A stretch of DNA of 64,000 nucleotides from Pelotomaculum isophthalicicum JI. Lineage in GTDB: Bacteria > Bacillota > Desulfotomaculia > Desulfotomaculales > Pelotomaculaceae. Positions within the stretch are counted from its first letter, which is position 1. The number at the start of each line of letters is the position of its first letter. The notes below the pieces were generated by a model. It saw only the letters and a program-made list of their open reading frames with translations, had not been told where the DNA came from and searched no databases. The stretch covers positions 94,324-158,323 of the forward strand of contig NZ_JAKOAV010000003.1 in NCBI RefSeq assembly GCF_029478095.1. Direction: 5' to 3'. A program made the position numbers and the translations under genes. Shown piece by piece: positions 1 to 9,679 of this stretch.

Positions 1-945
1 GCCGTTATCTGTTATATTACCGGCGACCGGGAAAATATTAATACAAGAATTGCGCCGGATGTAACTGAAGTTTTTTACAGACATTTGGAAATGCTTAATA
101 AAAACGATCAGAGAACAGGAAGCAAAATAGATTTGTTTCTATACACAAGGGGAGGTGACGTACTGACGCCATGGCGTTTGGTTCATCTAATCCGGGAATA
201 TACGAGTCGTTTTAATATTATCGTTCCTTTCCGTTGTTACAGTGCCGGAACTTTATTGTGTCTGGGAGCGGACGAAATTGTAATGGGTAAAATGGGTGAG
301 CTTGGTCCGATAGATCCAAGTGTTGTAAATGCTTTTAACCCTCAAGATCCCAACAATCCCGCTGCTAGAATTCCGGTAAATATTGAGGACGTTTATTCTT
401 ATTTAGCCTTAGCTGGGGAAAAGGCTGGTGTTTGCAGCAATGATCAGCAGGTAAAGGCATTTACTCTTCTTGTGGAGCGGATCCACCCGCTAGCCCTTGG
501 GAATGTTCACCGGAATTATTTGTTGATCAGATCTTTGGCAAAAAAACTGCTGGCAATGCATCAGCAGCCGTTAAGGGAAGGTAGAAGTGAGCATATAGTA
601 GACAACCTTACAGAAAAACTATATGCTCATAATCATATGATCTCCAGACGGGAAGCATCTGAAGAAATTACCCTTAATGTTACTATACCTGACAGTAATC
701 TGGAGTCCGTATTATGGATGCTGTTCCAGGACTATGCTGAAGAATTGGCTCTATCGGAACCTTTTAACCCTGCTGAAAATCTTAGCGGTAATAGAATGGA
801 TTTTGAAGTTACCAGTGGTATTGTAGAGTCAATGTATGGTTCGGATGGTTTCGTTTTCTCAGGGGTTGTTGAGCGGCGTGATTTTCCTGAGCCCGGCAAG
901 GTGAATGTGAATATATTGAAGCAGGGCTGGAAAACCATGTCATAG
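1..945 (+). CDS. ClpP/SppA-fold serine protease (SDH proteinase-like), 5' end missing
   Basis: The reading frame is open from base 1, so the gene begins to the left of the window; about 314 residues are visible. The sequence has the ClpP/crotonase fold signature of the serine dehydrogenase proteinase/SppA-like group: a strand ending in LYTRGGD (bases 140-160), then the nucleophile-type motif CYSAGT near base 240, followed by LGADEIVMG and ELGPIDPSV, which are typical of this family. These enzymes are serine peptidases, often membrane linked; here no membrane segment is visible in the part present. An ATG at 85 exists but homologous sequence continues upstream of it, so it is not the start. 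The gene is followed after 27 bp by a small gene on the same strand. Peptidase substrate is unknown. Confidence 0.85.
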   Translation, partial: AVICYITGDRENINTRIAPDVTEVFYRHLEMLNKNDQRTGSKIDLFLYTRGGDVLTPWRLVHLIREYTSRFNIIVPFRCYSAGTLLCLGADEIVMGKMGELGPIDPSVVNAFNPQDPNNPAARIPVNIEDVYSYLALAGEKAGVCSNDQQVKAFTLLVERIHPLALGNVHRNYLLIRSLAKKLLAMHQQPLREGRSEHIVDNLTEKLYAHNHMISRREASEEITLNVTIPDSNLESVLWMLFQDYAEELALSEPFNPAENLSGNRMDFEVTSGIVESMYGSDGFVFSGVVERRDFPEPGKVNVNILKQGWKTMS

Positions 946-972
946 TATGAACTAAATTAGGAGGGAAGTATT

Positions 973-1188
973 GTGAAAGATGAACTTACAAAAATAACGA
1001 ATGAAAAAATTAATTTTAACTATAAAACGAATGAAACAAAATATTATTTATTAACAAGGGGCTCGGGGTATCCGTTGGCTGAATTTACTTATTCGGATCT
1101 TTCGGAGAGTACCGCGACAAGACTTGTGATTCCAGAAAATATGCCCAAAACGGTGGACATGGTTCCTGAAAACGATACTATTGTATAA
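973..1188 (+). CDS. Small hypothetical protein (71 aa)
   Basis: I do not recognise this protein. It starts with GTG at 973 behind a clear AGGAGGG site at 959-965 and ends just before a bidirectional terminator, so it is likely translated with the protease gene upstream. It is charged and Thr/Asn/Glu-rich, with no cysteine, no signal peptide and no membrane segment. The middle has a YYLLTRGSGYPLAEF stretch that may form a beta hairpin. Function unknown. Confidence 0.6.
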   Translation: MKDELTKITNEKINFNYKTNETKYYLLTRGSGYPLAEFTYSDLSESTATRLVIPENMPKTVDMVPENDTIV

Positions 1189-1194
1189 TATAAA

Positions 1195-1226
1195 GAAAAA
1201 GACAAGGTCATGACCTTGTCTTTTTT
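1195..1226. terminator. Bidirectional intrinsic terminator
   Basis: Perfect 10-bp inverted repeat GACAAGGTCA/TGACCTTGTC (1201-1220) with six T after it and five A before it. It separates the plus-strand pair from the convergent hsp20 gene and can serve both. Confidence 0.9.
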
Positions 1227-1230
1227 CATA

Positions 1231-1641
1231 TCAGGATCTTTTAGAAAGCTTCGGGAATTTAACCTCTAGTATTCCATCTTTAAAATCTGCTTTTATTCCT
1301 TCTATATTAACATTTTTGGGGGGTAATAAAATTCTTTCATATCGACCTTTTGGTCTTTCCTGGTATATATACTGGATATTTGGTTGTTGAGAAGGAACCA
1401 CGGGGGCTGTAATGACAACTTCAAATTCGGACACCTCAAGATTAAGCTTACTGCTATCTGCACCCGCGAGGTCATAAATATAAATAATGGATGAATCATT
1501 TTCAATAATGTCGACTTTGGGTATTATTGTTCCAGTGACATATTGCAACCAGGGGTTGGGCATCGCTGATGTAGAGAAAGGCCACCCGCTCATCAAAGGG
1601 TAACTATTTTGTTCTTCTTGAATTGACGGGTCCTTGTTCAT
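1231..1641 (-). CDS. Hsp20 / alpha-crystallin family small heat shock protein
   Basis: This 136-residue protein has the alpha-crystallin domain from about residue 40 to the end. Visible family marks are the PKVDIIENDSSIIYIYDLAG opening strand, the RPKGRYERILLPP segment, and the closing DGILEVKFPK strand (family consensus G-[IV]-L-x-[IV]). The N-terminal arm is short and rich in Pro and Ser, and no I-x-I tail motif is present after the domain. Small heat shock proteins hold unfolding proteins in an ATP-independent way in the cytoplasm. The ATG at 1641 follows a GAAGGGTGTG site. Convergent with the upstream pair; transcribed alone. No CIRCE element was seen upstream. Confidence 0.92.
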   Translation of the reverse strand: MNKDPSIQEEQNSYPLMSGWPFSTSAMPNPWLQYVTGTIIPKVDIIENDSSIIYIYDLAGADSSKLNLEVSEFEVVITAPVVPSQQPNIQYIYQERPKGRYERILLPPKNVNIEGIKADFKDGILEVKFPKLSKRS

Positions 1642-1859
1642 TCTATCACACCCTTCTTATCGATAGTATTATGACTGTATTAAAAAATAAATATACCAAA
1701 GCGGAACCTACCGTTAGGTTGAAAGAAGCCCAAGCGTGTACAGAGTTCACTTTACATTCAAGCATTATTTTGTTACTTTAATTATTATTGACATATTTAA
1801 TTATATATAAGACAATAAACTTTAAAAAGTTAGCGGCCATTTTAAAAGGAGGTGTGGTT

Positions 1860-2660
1860 TTGATTAGGGTAGCTATTGCTGGTGCTTATGGCAGGATGGG
1901 CCGGGAGGTCACAAAAACGGTCTGGAATGCTGATGATATGGAACTTATCGGCGCAACCGACAGTAAAGGAGAAGGAGTAGATGTCGGTTCATTGATTGAA
2001 GCCGGGGAGATAGGAGTTCTGATAGAAAAAGACCTGGAAGAGCTCATATTACGTACACGTCCTGATGTATTGATAGACTTTACTATCCCTCAAGCTGTGT
2101 ACCGGAATATAATGACCTGTCTAAATCACGGTGTGCGTCCGGTTGTCGGGACAAGTGGATTGAGTCAAGAGAAAATTCAGGAAATTATAGATGTTTCACA
2201 ATCTCTGGGTGTAGGTGGATTGATAGCGCCCAACTTTGCCATTGGGGCAATTCTAATGATGAAATTTGCCTCTGAAGCTGTGCGGCATTTCCCTCATGTG
2301 GAGATAATTGAGTTGCACCACGATCAAAAAGTTGACGCCCCATCCGGCACATCAATAAAAACAGCCGAGACGATCATTGAACAGCGCGGGGATTTCGAGC
2401 AGGGGTCGGTTAATGAATTTGAAAATATAACCGGGGTGCGCGGGGGCAAACTGACAGGTGGAATACGTATACACAGTGTCCGCCTACCGGGGCTGGTAGC
2501 CCATCAGGAGGTTATTTTTGGCGGTCTGGGGCAGACTTTAACAATCAGGCATGATTCCACTACCCGGGAATCATTCATGCCCGGAGTACTTTTAGGAATA
2601 CGTAAAGTAGTACATCTTGAAAGGGTGGTTTATGGTTTAGACAAGCTGCTTTTTGATTAA
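1860..2660 (+). CDS. dapB: 4-hydroxy-tetrahydrodipicolinate reductase (DapB)
   Basis: DapB reduces dihydrodipicolinate with NAD(P)H in lysine/diaminopimelate synthesis; the same intermediate feeds spore dipicolinate through dpaA/dpaB next door. The N-terminal Rossmann motif is VAIAGAYGRMGREV, slightly altered from the usual GAxGRMG, and the catalytic region ELHHDQKVDAPSGTS contains the catalytic His, Lys and the substrate-binding GT pair. I place the start at TTG 1860, because AAAAGGAGGTG at 1844-1854 lies 5 bp ahead and the protein then begins at the Rossmann strand; an in-frame ATG at 1788 has no site and would add 24 AT-rich codons. Length 266 aa, normal for the family. Confidence 0.95.
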   Translation: MIRVAIAGAYGRMGREVTKTVWNADDMELIGATDSKGEGVDVGSLIEAGEIGVLIEKDLEELILRTRPDVLIDFTIPQAVYRNIMTCLNHGVRPVVGTSGLSQEKIQEIIDVSQSLGVGGLIAPNFAIGAILMMKFASEAVRHFPHVEIIELHHDQKVDAPSGTSIKTAETIIEQRGDFEQGSVNEFENITGVRGGKLTGGIRIHSVRLPGLVAHQEVIFGGLGQTLTIRHDSTTRESFMPGVLLGIRKVVHLERVVYGLDKLLFD

Positions 2661-2752
2661 TCGTAACTAAATAATGACAAGCACCTTCATTTCTAATAGC
2701 TCATATAATGTGGGTAAACGCAGCCAACGATGTTAGGGGGTTCTCAACGGTT

Positions 2753-3646
2753 ATGCGGCCAAATCTTGATGGGATTACGGTTGCTGTTATCGGAGGCGAT
2801 GCCAGGTACCTGGATATGATCGAGGAGTTGCTTGCATCAGGCATCCGGGTGAATGTCATGGGCTTGCCAGTAAAAACCGGTACCAGCGGTGTTGTTCTTT
2901 CAAGTAGTTTAGTGCAGTGTATGAATGGTGTCAAAGCTGTTGTTCTACCCATTCTTGGTATTGACGATAAAGGGTTTTTGCATTGTGTGTTATCCGAACA
3001 GACCCTAACCCTAAAGGAAGAAATAATGGCGACTTTACCCGCTGATACTCTTGTTTTTACCGGACTAGCCGGTGCGCTGCTCAAGCAGATGACTACCAGT
3101 TTAGGACTTCGTCTCGTCGAACTGATGAATTTAGACGAAGTGGCGATATTAAATTCCATTCCTTCGTCGGAAGGCGTTGTACAGATGGCGATGGAAATGT
3201 TGCCGATTACTATTCACGGTAGTTCAGCTTTCGTTATCGGATTCGGCCGGACCGGCCGGACACTAGCCCGTTTATTAAGTGCGATGGGAGCACAAACAGG
3301 AGTCGTTGCCAGAAAGAATGCGGACTTGGCTCGGATCGTTGAGATGAATCTTAGACCTGTTCCTTTTGCGGAAATGAAAAGCTGTTTGGGCGAAGCCGAT
3401 ATGATTTTTAACACGGTACCCGCGCCGGTTTTGACGGAAGATATATTAACAGGCATAACATCCGGTACGGTGATTATTGACTTGGCCACAGCGCCGGGTG
3501 GAACTGACTTTCACGCGGCAGAGCGTTTAGGAATAAAAGCTGTTCTTGCGCCTAGTCTGCCGGGCAGGGTTGCGCCAAAAACAGCCGGAAGGATTTTGGC
3601 TGAGGCGATTACAAGATATCTTGCAGAGGAAGCCGCAGGCAATTAA
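2753..3646 (+). CDS. dpaA: Dipicolinate synthase subunit A (DpaA/SpoVFA)
   Basis: Together with DpaB this makes dipicolinic acid from the DapA product in the mother cell during sporulation. The sequence opens with VAVIGGDARYLDMIEELL, carries SIPSSEGVVQMAMEM, the dinucleotide-binding VIGFGRTGRTLARLL, and ends with the PGGTDF...LAPSLPGRVAPKTAGRI signature of SpoVFA. ATG 2753 gives 297 aa and an N-terminus that lines up with Bacillus SpoVFA; a GGGGG run at 2736-2740 is a possible site but is rather far. An in-frame ATG at 2708 would add 15 residues and lacks any site. Lies 92 bp after dapB and 29 bp before dpaB. Confidence 0.95.
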   Translation: MRPNLDGITVAVIGGDARYLDMIEELLASGIRVNVMGLPVKTGTSGVVLSSSLVQCMNGVKAVVLPILGIDDKGFLHCVLSEQTLTLKEEIMATLPADTLVFTGLAGALLKQMTTSLGLRLVELMNLDEVAILNSIPSSEGVVQMAMEMLPITIHGSSAFVIGFGRTGRTLARLLSAMGAQTGVVARKNADLARIVEMNLRPVPFAEMKSCLGEADMIFNTVPAPVLTEDILTGITSGTVIIDLATAPGGTDFHAAERLGIKAVLAPSLPGRVAPKTAGRILAEAITRYLAEEAAGN

Positions 3647-3675
3647 CTGGTTTTTAGATAACGGAGGTGCTTGAG

Positions 3676-4263
3676 ATGCGTTTGCATGGAGTCAAGATTG
3701 GCTTTGCCTTGACTGGCTCTCATTGTTGTCTTGACGACGTAATACCGCAAGTGCGCAATTTAGTTAATGAAGGTGCTGAAGTATATCCGGTAATGAGCGA
3801 CGCGGTCTTTGCCACCGACACTAGATTTGGTACCAGCCAAAAATGGAAGAACATGATCAGTGATATTACCGGCCGGGATATAATTTCAACTATTGTGGGC
3901 GCCGAACCCATCGGTCCGCAGAAACTTCATGATATAATAGTAGTAGCGCCATGTACGGGGAACACACTGGCAAAACTAGCCAACGGTATTACCGACAGCC
4001 CTGTGCTGATGGCCGTAAAAGCCCAATTAAGAAACCAGCGCCCGGTTGTGCTGGCTGTTTCAACCAACGATGGTTTGAGCATGAACGCAAAAAACATTGG
4101 TTTATTGCTTAACATGAAAAATATTTTTCTGGTGCCTTTCGGACAAGACAATCCGACTGGAAAGCCAAACTCATTAATGGCGAAGTGGGATTTGATAGTA
4201 GATACAATACAAGATGCATTAAAGGGTAAACAGTATCAACCACTGCTAGTGGTACATAATTAA
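3676..4263 (+). CDS. dpaB: Dipicolinate synthase subunit B (DpaB/SpoVFB)
   Basis: Flavoprotein subunit of dipicolinate synthase, of the Dfp/UbiX-like flavin-binding fold. Visible marks are GFALTGSHCCLDD at the start, the TRFG segment, IVVAPCTGNTLAKLANGITDSPVLMA, and FVPFGQD-type end (LVPFGQDNP). Start chosen at ATG 3676, because ACGGAGGTG at 3661-3669 sits 8 bp ahead; the GTG at 3667 overlaps that site. 195 aa, close to the 200 aa of Bacillus. Immediately follows dpaA. The 144 bp to asd contains no clear terminator, so read-through into asd is possible. Confidence 0.95.
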   Translation: MRLHGVKIGFALTGSHCCLDDVIPQVRNLVNEGAEVYPVMSDAVFATDTRFGTSQKWKNMISDITGRDIISTIVGAEPIGPQKLHDIIVVAPCTGNTLAKLANGITDSPVLMAVKAQLRNQRPVVLAVSTNDGLSMNAKNIGLLLNMKNIFLVPFGQDNPTGKPNSLMAKWDLIVDTIQDALKGKQYQPLLVVHN

Positions 4264-4407
4264 CATATATTATTAAAATAACCCTAAAAATTGCAAAGTA
4301 AAACTCCTGTAAACCCTGTGCAATCTTGCCCGAAAAAATACCAGTTGAGACTAGGCAATTAGAAGTGATACTTTTTAAATAAAACATTTTATTAAGGGGG
4401 TTTTTCT

Positions 4408-5427
4408 TTGTCGGAATTCAAAGTAGTGTTAGTTGGCGCCAGCGGTGCAGTGGGACATGAGATTTTAAAAGTTCTTGATGAGCGGAATTTTCCTGTGGGG
4501 GATTTAAAACTTTGCGCCACTTCCCGGTCTGCAGGTAAAGAAATAGCTTATCGGGGAAAGTACTATAGTGTGGAAGAAACAACTCCGGATTCGTTTAACG
4601 GCGCTGATATTGTTTTTTTTGCCGGAGGGGCGGCAAGCAAGGAATTTGGACCGGCAGCCGTTGAGCGGGGAGCAGTGATAATTGACAACAGCAGCAATTT
4701 TAGGATGGATCCCGAGGTTCCCCTAGTGGTTCCTGAAGTCAACCCCGAAGATGTTAAATGGCATAAAGGGATCATTGCCAATCCCAACTGTTCGACTATT
4801 ATCGCGGTAGTGGCATTGAAGCCAATCCATGACGCGGCGAAAATAAAGAGGATAGTGGTGTCGACTTATCAAGCGGTATCAGGTGCGGGAGCGGAAGCTA
4901 TTGAAGAATTGACTGTTCAGACTAAAGCAGTGCTGGAACAGGGTAAAATTACTCCGGAAGTATTTCCTTACCAGATAGCGTTTAATTTAATTCCACATAT
5001 CGATGTTTTTATGGATCTGGATTATACAAAAGAAGAATGGAAGATGGTGAAAGAAAATCAAAAAATATTGCATGACGATTCGATAGCAATTACGGCTACT
5101 ACCGTAAGAGTACCGGTATACCGCAGTCACTCTGAGTCAATAAATATCGAAACCGAGAGGAAAATTACCGCTTTAGAAGCGAGACAAGTGTTCGAAAAAT
5201 CTCCCGGCATTGTTGTTGTTGATGACCCGGCGGCGAAAAAATATCCGATGCCTTTGTTTTCGTCTGATCAAGACGAGGTTTTCGTAGGCCGTATTCGTGA
5301 AGATAATTCCATTCCCAATGGCCTGAATATTTGGGTTGCAGCCGACCAACTGCGAAAAGGCGCGGCAACTAACGCAATTCAAATTGCTGAACTCTTAATT
5401 AAGTATGATTGTTTAAAGAAAAAATAA
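4408..5427 (+). CDS. asd: Aspartate-semialdehyde dehydrogenase
   Basis: Makes aspartate semialdehyde from aspartyl phosphate with NADPH, the branch point to lysine/dipicolinate, methionine and threonine. The N-terminal VVLVGASGAVGHEIL nucleotide site, the catalytic cysteine in ANPNCSTI (about residue 130) and the later RVPVYRSHSESINIE block with the catalytic His are all present. Start is TTG 4408 after AAGGGGG (4394-4400). 339 aa, normal. Followed by a dispersed inverted repeat before dapG, but the cluster order dpaA-dpaB-asd-dapG-dapA matches Bacillus. Confidence 0.97.
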   Translation: MSEFKVVLVGASGAVGHEILKVLDERNFPVGDLKLCATSRSAGKEIAYRGKYYSVEETTPDSFNGADIVFFAGGAASKEFGPAAVERGAVIIDNSSNFRMDPEVPLVVPEVNPEDVKWHKGIIANPNCSTIIAVVALKPIHDAAKIKRIVVSTYQAVSGAGAEAIEELTVQTKAVLEQGKITPEVFPYQIAFNLIPHIDVFMDLDYTKEEWKMVKENQKILHDDSIAITATTVRVPVYRSHSESINIETERKITALEARQVFEKSPGIVVVDDPAAKKYPMPLFSSDQDEVFVGRIREDNSIPNGLNIWVAADQLRKGAATNAIQIAELLIKYDCLKKK

Positions 5428-5432
5428 TAATA

Positions 5433-5524
5433 TCAGGAGTCAGAATTCAGGAGTCAGTAGTCAGAATAAGAGAACCGGACTCTTATGTTCATTCTGAATT
5501 CTGACTACTGACTACTGACTACTG
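5433..5524. repeat. Dispersed intergenic inverted repeat, copy 1
   Basis: Left arm built of TCAGGAGTCAG and TCAGTAGTCAG units with an AGAATTCAGG linker, a core CAGAATAAGAGAACCGG, and a right arm with three CTGACTACTGACTACTGA units, able to fold into a long hairpin. Related copies lie at 29125-29300, 41568-41655 and 42184-42272. Sits between asd and dapG. Confidence 0.85.
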
Positions 5525-5552
5525 AAAAGAGTGGCTACCGAAAGGAGTATAT

Positions 5553-6785
5553 ATGGATTTTATTGTTCAGAAGTTCGGCGGCACTTCCCTTGTTGATGAA
5601 GACATGCGTTTAAAGGTCGCCGCCAAGGTAGTCGAAGCCAGTCAGGCAGGTTACTTTCCGGTAGTTGTAGTATCTGCTATCGGACGCCAGGGTGAGCCCT
5701 ATGCGACTGATACACTCCTTTCATATGCCAGCAGCGGTAATAAGGAACTGTCGCCCCGTGAATCCGATCTCCTGATGTCCTGTGGGGAAATCATTTCCGG
5801 TGTGGTGTTGACAGCCACTATACAAAAATTAGGCTACCCGGCCATTTTCCTAACCGGAGCGCAGGCCGGCATAATTACAGACAATAATTATACCGAGGCA
5901 AGAATCATCAAGGTTGACCCGCAATGCATAGTGCGACATGCCTTGGAGGGGAAAATTGTTATAGTTGCCGGATTTCAGGGTATTACCAATGAGGGGGAAG
6001 TCACCACACTTGGCAGGGGCGGCAGTGATACCACTGCGGCAGCCCTTGGTGTTGCGCTTGAGGCAACCAGCGTTGATATTTTTACTGACGTTGAAGGTAT
6101 AATGACAGCAGACCCGAGAATTGTATCTGACGCGAGACCTCTTGAGACTGTGACATATAATGAGATCTGCCAACTCGCCCAGGAAGGAGCCAAAGTGATT
6201 CACCCCCGGGCTGTGGAAATTACCATGCAAAAAAATATTCCTTTGAGGATTAAATGCACTTTTAACGACGCGCCAGGTACTCTAGTTACTTCGTATGGAG
6301 AAGTATATAAGGGTTCTATAGATATTACCAGGGACCGTACAATAACTGGAATTACAAATATCTCTGACGTCAGCAGGATGAAAATTATAATTAAAAATTG
6401 TTCTGATGTCCCTGAATTTCAGAAAAAAATATTTAATGCTTTGGCGCATGCCGGAATTAGTTTAGATCTAATCAACATACTTTCGGAATCAATTCTTTTT
6501 ACTGTAAAAAATTCGGTTGTAGCCAAAGCAGTTCGTGTCCTGGAAGAAATAAATATTTACCCCGAGGTGCTGCCTGATTGCGCTAAAGTGGCGGTTGTGG
6601 GAGCAGGAATGACTGGTGTTCCCGGTGTTATGGCTAAAATTGTTGAGGCGCTGTCTAACGAAAAAATACAGATCTTGCAGTCTGCCGATTCTTATACAAC
6701 AATTTGGATACTGGTGAAGCGGGTTGAAATGGAAAAATGTATCCAAATATTGCACCGGCAATTCAGACCGGGTGAATATTTATAA
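5553..6785 (+). CDS. dapG: Aspartate kinase, DapG type
   Basis: Phosphorylates aspartate, first step of the aspartate family. VQKFGGTSL at residues 5-13 is the kinase signature; [14 protein letters not shown], and [13 protein letters not shown] follow, then [13 protein letters not shown]. The C-terminal third carries two ACT domains (about 265-410), ending in an [15 protein letters not shown] pattern typical of the monofunctional DapG rather than the LysC form with an internal start. DapG enzymes in Bacillus are feedback-inhibited by diaminopimelate; whether this one is cannot be read. ATG 5553 after AAAGGAG (5540-5546). Six bp before the dapA GTG and 14 bp before the preferred dapA start. 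Confidence 0.94.
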   Translation: MDFIVQKFGGTSLVDEDMRLKVAAKVVEASQAGYFPVVVVSAIGRQGEPYATDTLLSYASSGNKELSPRESDLLMSCGEIISGVVLTATIQKLGYPAIFLTGAQAGIITDNNYTEARIIKVDPQCIVRHALEGKIVIVAGFQGITNEGEVTTLGRGGSDTTAAALGVALEATSVDIFTDVEGIMTADPRIVSDARPLETVTYNEICQLAQEGAKVIHPRAVEITMQKNIPLRIKCTFNDAPGTLVTSYGEVYKGSIDITRDRTITGITNISDVSRMKIIIKNCSDVPEFQKKIFNALAHAGISLDLINILSESILFTVKNSVVAKAVRVLEEINIYPEVLPDCAKVAVVGAGMTGVPGVMAKIVEALSNEKIQILQSADSYTTIWILVKRVEMEKCIQILHRQFRPGEYL

Positions 6786-6799
6786 AGAAGGTGAAAGAT

Positions 6800-7684
6800 T
6801 TGACAAATGATTTTGGTCGAATGATTACAGCTATGGTTACACCCTTTAATAAAGATCTTACAATTAATTTAAGCCAGGCCAAAAAATTAGCTTCTTACCT
6901 GGTTCAGACCGGGTCGGACGGATTGGTGGTTGCAGGTACGACCGGTGAATCGCCGACTCTTAGTACAGATGAGAAGGTCGGGCTTTTCGAAGCGATTGTT
7001 GAAGAGGTTGGTGGTAAAGCTGCTGTAATCGCCGGTACCGGCAGTAACTCCACTGCCAGCAGCATAGTCTTAACCCAAGCCGCGCAAAAAGCCGGAGTTG
7101 ATGGTGTTATGCTGGTAGCTCCTTATTACAACAAGCCGTCACAGGAGGGGCTTTTTCAGCATTTCAAAGCCATAGCAGAGAGTACGGAACTGCCGATTAT
7201 TCTGTATAATATACCGGGTAGGACCTCAGTAAACATGTTGCCTGAGACAGTGGCAAGGCTTGCTGAGATCACTAATATTGTCGCAATCAAGGAAGCAAGC
7301 GGCAGTTTGGATCAGGTTAGTGAATTAAGACGTTCTTTACCTGACCACTTTGCTATTTACAGTGGTGACGACTCATTGACCTTGCCTGTTCTAGCGTTGG
7401 GCGGCAAGGGGGTAATAAGTGTGGCTTCTCACTTAACAGGTATGCGCATTAAAGAGATGATTAACGCGTATACTTCCGGCAATACTACCCTGGCTACAAA
7501 AATTCACTTGGAACTTTTCCCTGTTTTTAAAGGAATGTTTATTACTACTAATCCGGCACCAGTGAAAACTGCTTTAAGCATCAAAGGCTGGCAGGTAGGC
7601 GGTCTGCGCCTTCCTTTAGTGCAAGTTACTGCGGCGGAAAAAGAAAATATTTGCTCCTTATTGGTAAACATGAAATTATTATAG
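6800..7684 (+). CDS. dapA: 4-hydroxy-tetrahydrodipicolinate synthase (DapA)
   Basis: Condenses pyruvate with aspartate semialdehyde. A TIM-barrel lyase with the family marks [18 protein letters not shown] (catalytic Thr pair), [14 protein letters not shown] (catalytic Tyr), LYNIPGRTS, and the Schiff-base lysine in [12 protein letters not shown] 6800 is preferred, since AAGAAGGTGA at 6785-6794 is then a well spaced site; the GTG at 6791 would lie inside that site. 294 aa, normal. Translationally close to dapG. Confidence 0.95.
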   Translation: MTNDFGRMITAMVTPFNKDLTINLSQAKKLASYLVQTGSDGLVVAGTTGESPTLSTDEKVGLFEAIVEEVGGKAAVIAGTGSNSTASSIVLTQAAQKAGVDGVMLVAPYYNKPSQEGLFQHFKAIAESTELPIILYNIPGRTSVNMLPETVARLAEITNIVAIKEASGSLDQVSELRRSLPDHFAIYSGDDSLTLPVLALGGKGVISVASHLTGMRIKEMINAYTSGNTTLATKIHLELFPVFKGMFITTNPAPVKTALSIKGWQVGGLRLPLVQVTAAEKENICSLLVNMKLL

Positions 7685-7921
7685 GAAGTTGATAAATATA
7701 TACCATTAGAACTTGTGGACAGGTTCCATAATATATTTGTCCAAGCCATTGAGCGCTGGCTTGTTGCAGGTAAAAAAATGAAGTATAATATTACCTGAAT
7801 GTAAAGCAAGGCTTTCCTAGAACTATCAGTCAATAAAATACTTCCCACCTTCTCCTAGTTTATCTCACCGGTTGCAGTACGATATATAATTGTTTTTTTA
7901 GATGGTTAAGGAGGTGCGGAT

Positions 7922-9580
7922 TTGGCGCGAGATCCCAAATTGTCCCTGATTCCTCTCGGAGGATTAGGGGAAATCGGCAAAAATATGATGGCGGTGAGAT
8001 TTGGGGAGAATATTTTAGTAATTGACTGCGGTTTAATGTTCCCGGAAGAAGAAATGTTGGGAATAGATATTGTTATTCCGGACATTACCTATCTGTTGGA
8101 TAATAGGGAGCTTGTCCGCGGGATAGTGCTTACCCATGGCCATGAGGATCATATAGGAGCCCTGCCTTATGTCTTGCGGCAGTTAAATGTTCCTGTGTAC
8201 GGCACGAGGCTTACCTTAGGCTTGCTGCAAGGTAAGCTTAAGGAGCGGAATGTTGATGCCGCTCTTAATTCGGTTAAGCCAAGGGACATTGTTCAAATCG
8301 GGCCATTCAGGGTGGAATTCATCAAAGTATCGCACAGTATACCGGATGCTGTGGCAATAGCCGTGCATACACCGGTGGGAGTGATTATTTACACTGGTGA
8401 CTTTAAATTTGACCAGACCCCGGTCGACGGCCAGGTTACTGATTTTCACCGGCTGGCTCAGTTGGGTGACAAAGGTGTATTGGTTTTGCTGTCGGATAGC
8501 ACCAACGCTGAAATACCAGGATACACCCTTTCTGAGCGAATGGTGGGAAATACTTTTGATGAAACCTTTCGCCAGGCTACTGAGCGGATTATTATCGCCA
8601 CATTTGCGTCAAATGTGCACAGGCTCCAGCAAGCCATCCAGGTAGCTCACAGGCAGAACCGCAAGGTTGCCGTAGTGGGACGTAGCATGGTTAATGTGGT
8701 CAGTGTGGCTTACGAACTCGGATATCTTCATATTCCCGAGAACACGATGGTCGAGTTAGATGAGGCAAACCGTCTGCCGAGACATAAGGTGGTAATTTTA
8801 ACAACAGGCAGTCAGGGAGAACCGATGTCGGCTTTGACGAGAATAGCCTTGTCAGATCATAAACAGGTAGATATTGTACCGGGCGACACGGTTATTATTT
8901 CGGCCACTCCTATCCCCGGAAACGAAAAGGTGGTTGCCCGGATTATAGACCAGCTTTTCAAACAAGGAGCGTATGTTATTTACGAATCGGCTTCAAGTAT
9001 TCACGTATCAGGACATCCGTGCCAGGAAGACCTCAAAATGATGATTAACCTGGTTCGCCCCAAGTTTTTTGTACCTGTGCACGGGGAATACAGAATGCTC
9101 ATTAAGCACGCTGAACTGGCCAAAGAAGTTGGGGTTTTGCCGGGGAATGTTTTTGTGGCGGAAAATGGCCAGGTATTGGAATTCACCCGCCGCGCCGGGC
9201 GAATCAACGGCAAGGTAACGGCTGGAAAAGTGCTTGTTGATGGTTTAGGTGTCGGGGATGTTGGCAATATCGTTCTCAGAGATCGCAAGCAGCTATCCCA
9301 GGATGGAATTCTGATCGTGGTTGTTACAATAAATCGAGAAGCAGGTTTGATTGTAGCCGGTCCTGATATAGTATCACGAGGTTTTGTTTACGTCCGGGAA
9401 TCGGAAGAATTGCTGGAAGAAGCCAGGATAAAGGTTAGGAATGCGTTAGATATATGCACGGAACGTGGTGTATCGGAATGGTCGGCAATTAAATCGCAAG
9501 TAAGGGAAGTTTTAGGAAAATTTCTTTATGAAAAAACTAGGAGAAGGCCAATGATTTTACCCATCATCATGGAAGTGTGA
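7922..9580 (+). CDS. rnj: Ribonuclease J
   Basis: Metallo-beta-lactamase/beta-CASP ribonuclease with endo- and 5'-3' exonuclease activity in RNA decay of Gram-positive bacteria. The metal site is seen in LTHGHEDHIGALPY (HxHxDH), with the further ligands in IPDAVAI/ YTGDFKFDQTP and FVPVHGEYRMLI; beta-CASP marks include ATFASNVHRLQQA and TTGSQGEPMSAL. 552 aa, full length with the C-terminal domain. TTG 7922 follows AAGGAGGTG (7909-7917). In Bacillus rnjB also follows dapA directly. The 237-bp leader shows no recognised RNA element; autoregulation of RNase J through a leader is known in some species but is not shown here. Confidence 0.96.
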   Translation: MARDPKLSLIPLGGLGEIGKNMMAVRFGENILVIDCGLMFPEEEMLGIDIVIPDITYLLDNRELVRGIVLTHGHEDHIGALPYVLRQLNVPVYGTRLTLGLLQGKLKERNVDAALNSVKPRDIVQIGPFRVEFIKVSHSIPDAVAIAVHTPVGVIIYTGDFKFDQTPVDGQVTDFHRLAQLGDKGVLVLLSDSTNAEIPGYTLSERMVGNTFDETFRQATERIIIATFASNVHRLQQAIQVAHRQNRKVAVVGRSMVNVVSVAYELGYLHIPENTMVELDEANRLPRHKVVILTTGSQGEPMSALTRIALSDHKQVDIVPGDTVIISATPIPGNEKVVARIIDQLFKQGAYVIYESASSIHVSGHPCQEDLKMMINLVRPKFFVPVHGEYRMLIKHAELAKEVGVLPGNVFVAENGQVLEFTRRAGRINGKVTAGKVLVDGLGVGDVGNIVLRDRKQLSQDGILIVVVTINREAGLIVAGPDIVSRGFVYVRESEELLEEARIKVRNALDICTERGVSEWSAIKSQVREVLGKFLYEKTRRRPMILPIIMEV

Positions 9581-9612
9581 CGAAAGAAACTGGAAATAAT
9601 CCTAAGTGAATT

Positions 9613-9634
9613 AAGCCGCTATTATGCGGCTTTT
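9613..9634 (+). terminator. Intrinsic terminator after rnj
   Basis: 7-bp perfect stem AAGCCGC/GCGGCTT with a six-base loop, followed by TT then TTCCGTTCTT. Closes the dap cluster. Confidence 0.75.
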
Positions 9635-9679
9635 CCGTTCTTATTACGGATATTTAAGTAAATGTAGTGAAAAAATATA

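Noticed and set aside
4264..4407. Lysine riboswitch upstream of asd
   Set aside because: The 144-bp leader is too short for the lysine aptamer and shows none of its conserved loops.
7685..7921. Structured leader RNA upstream of ribonuclease J
   Set aside because: No known riboswitch or T-box pattern and no clear terminator was seen; only suggestive because RNase J leaders can be regulated.
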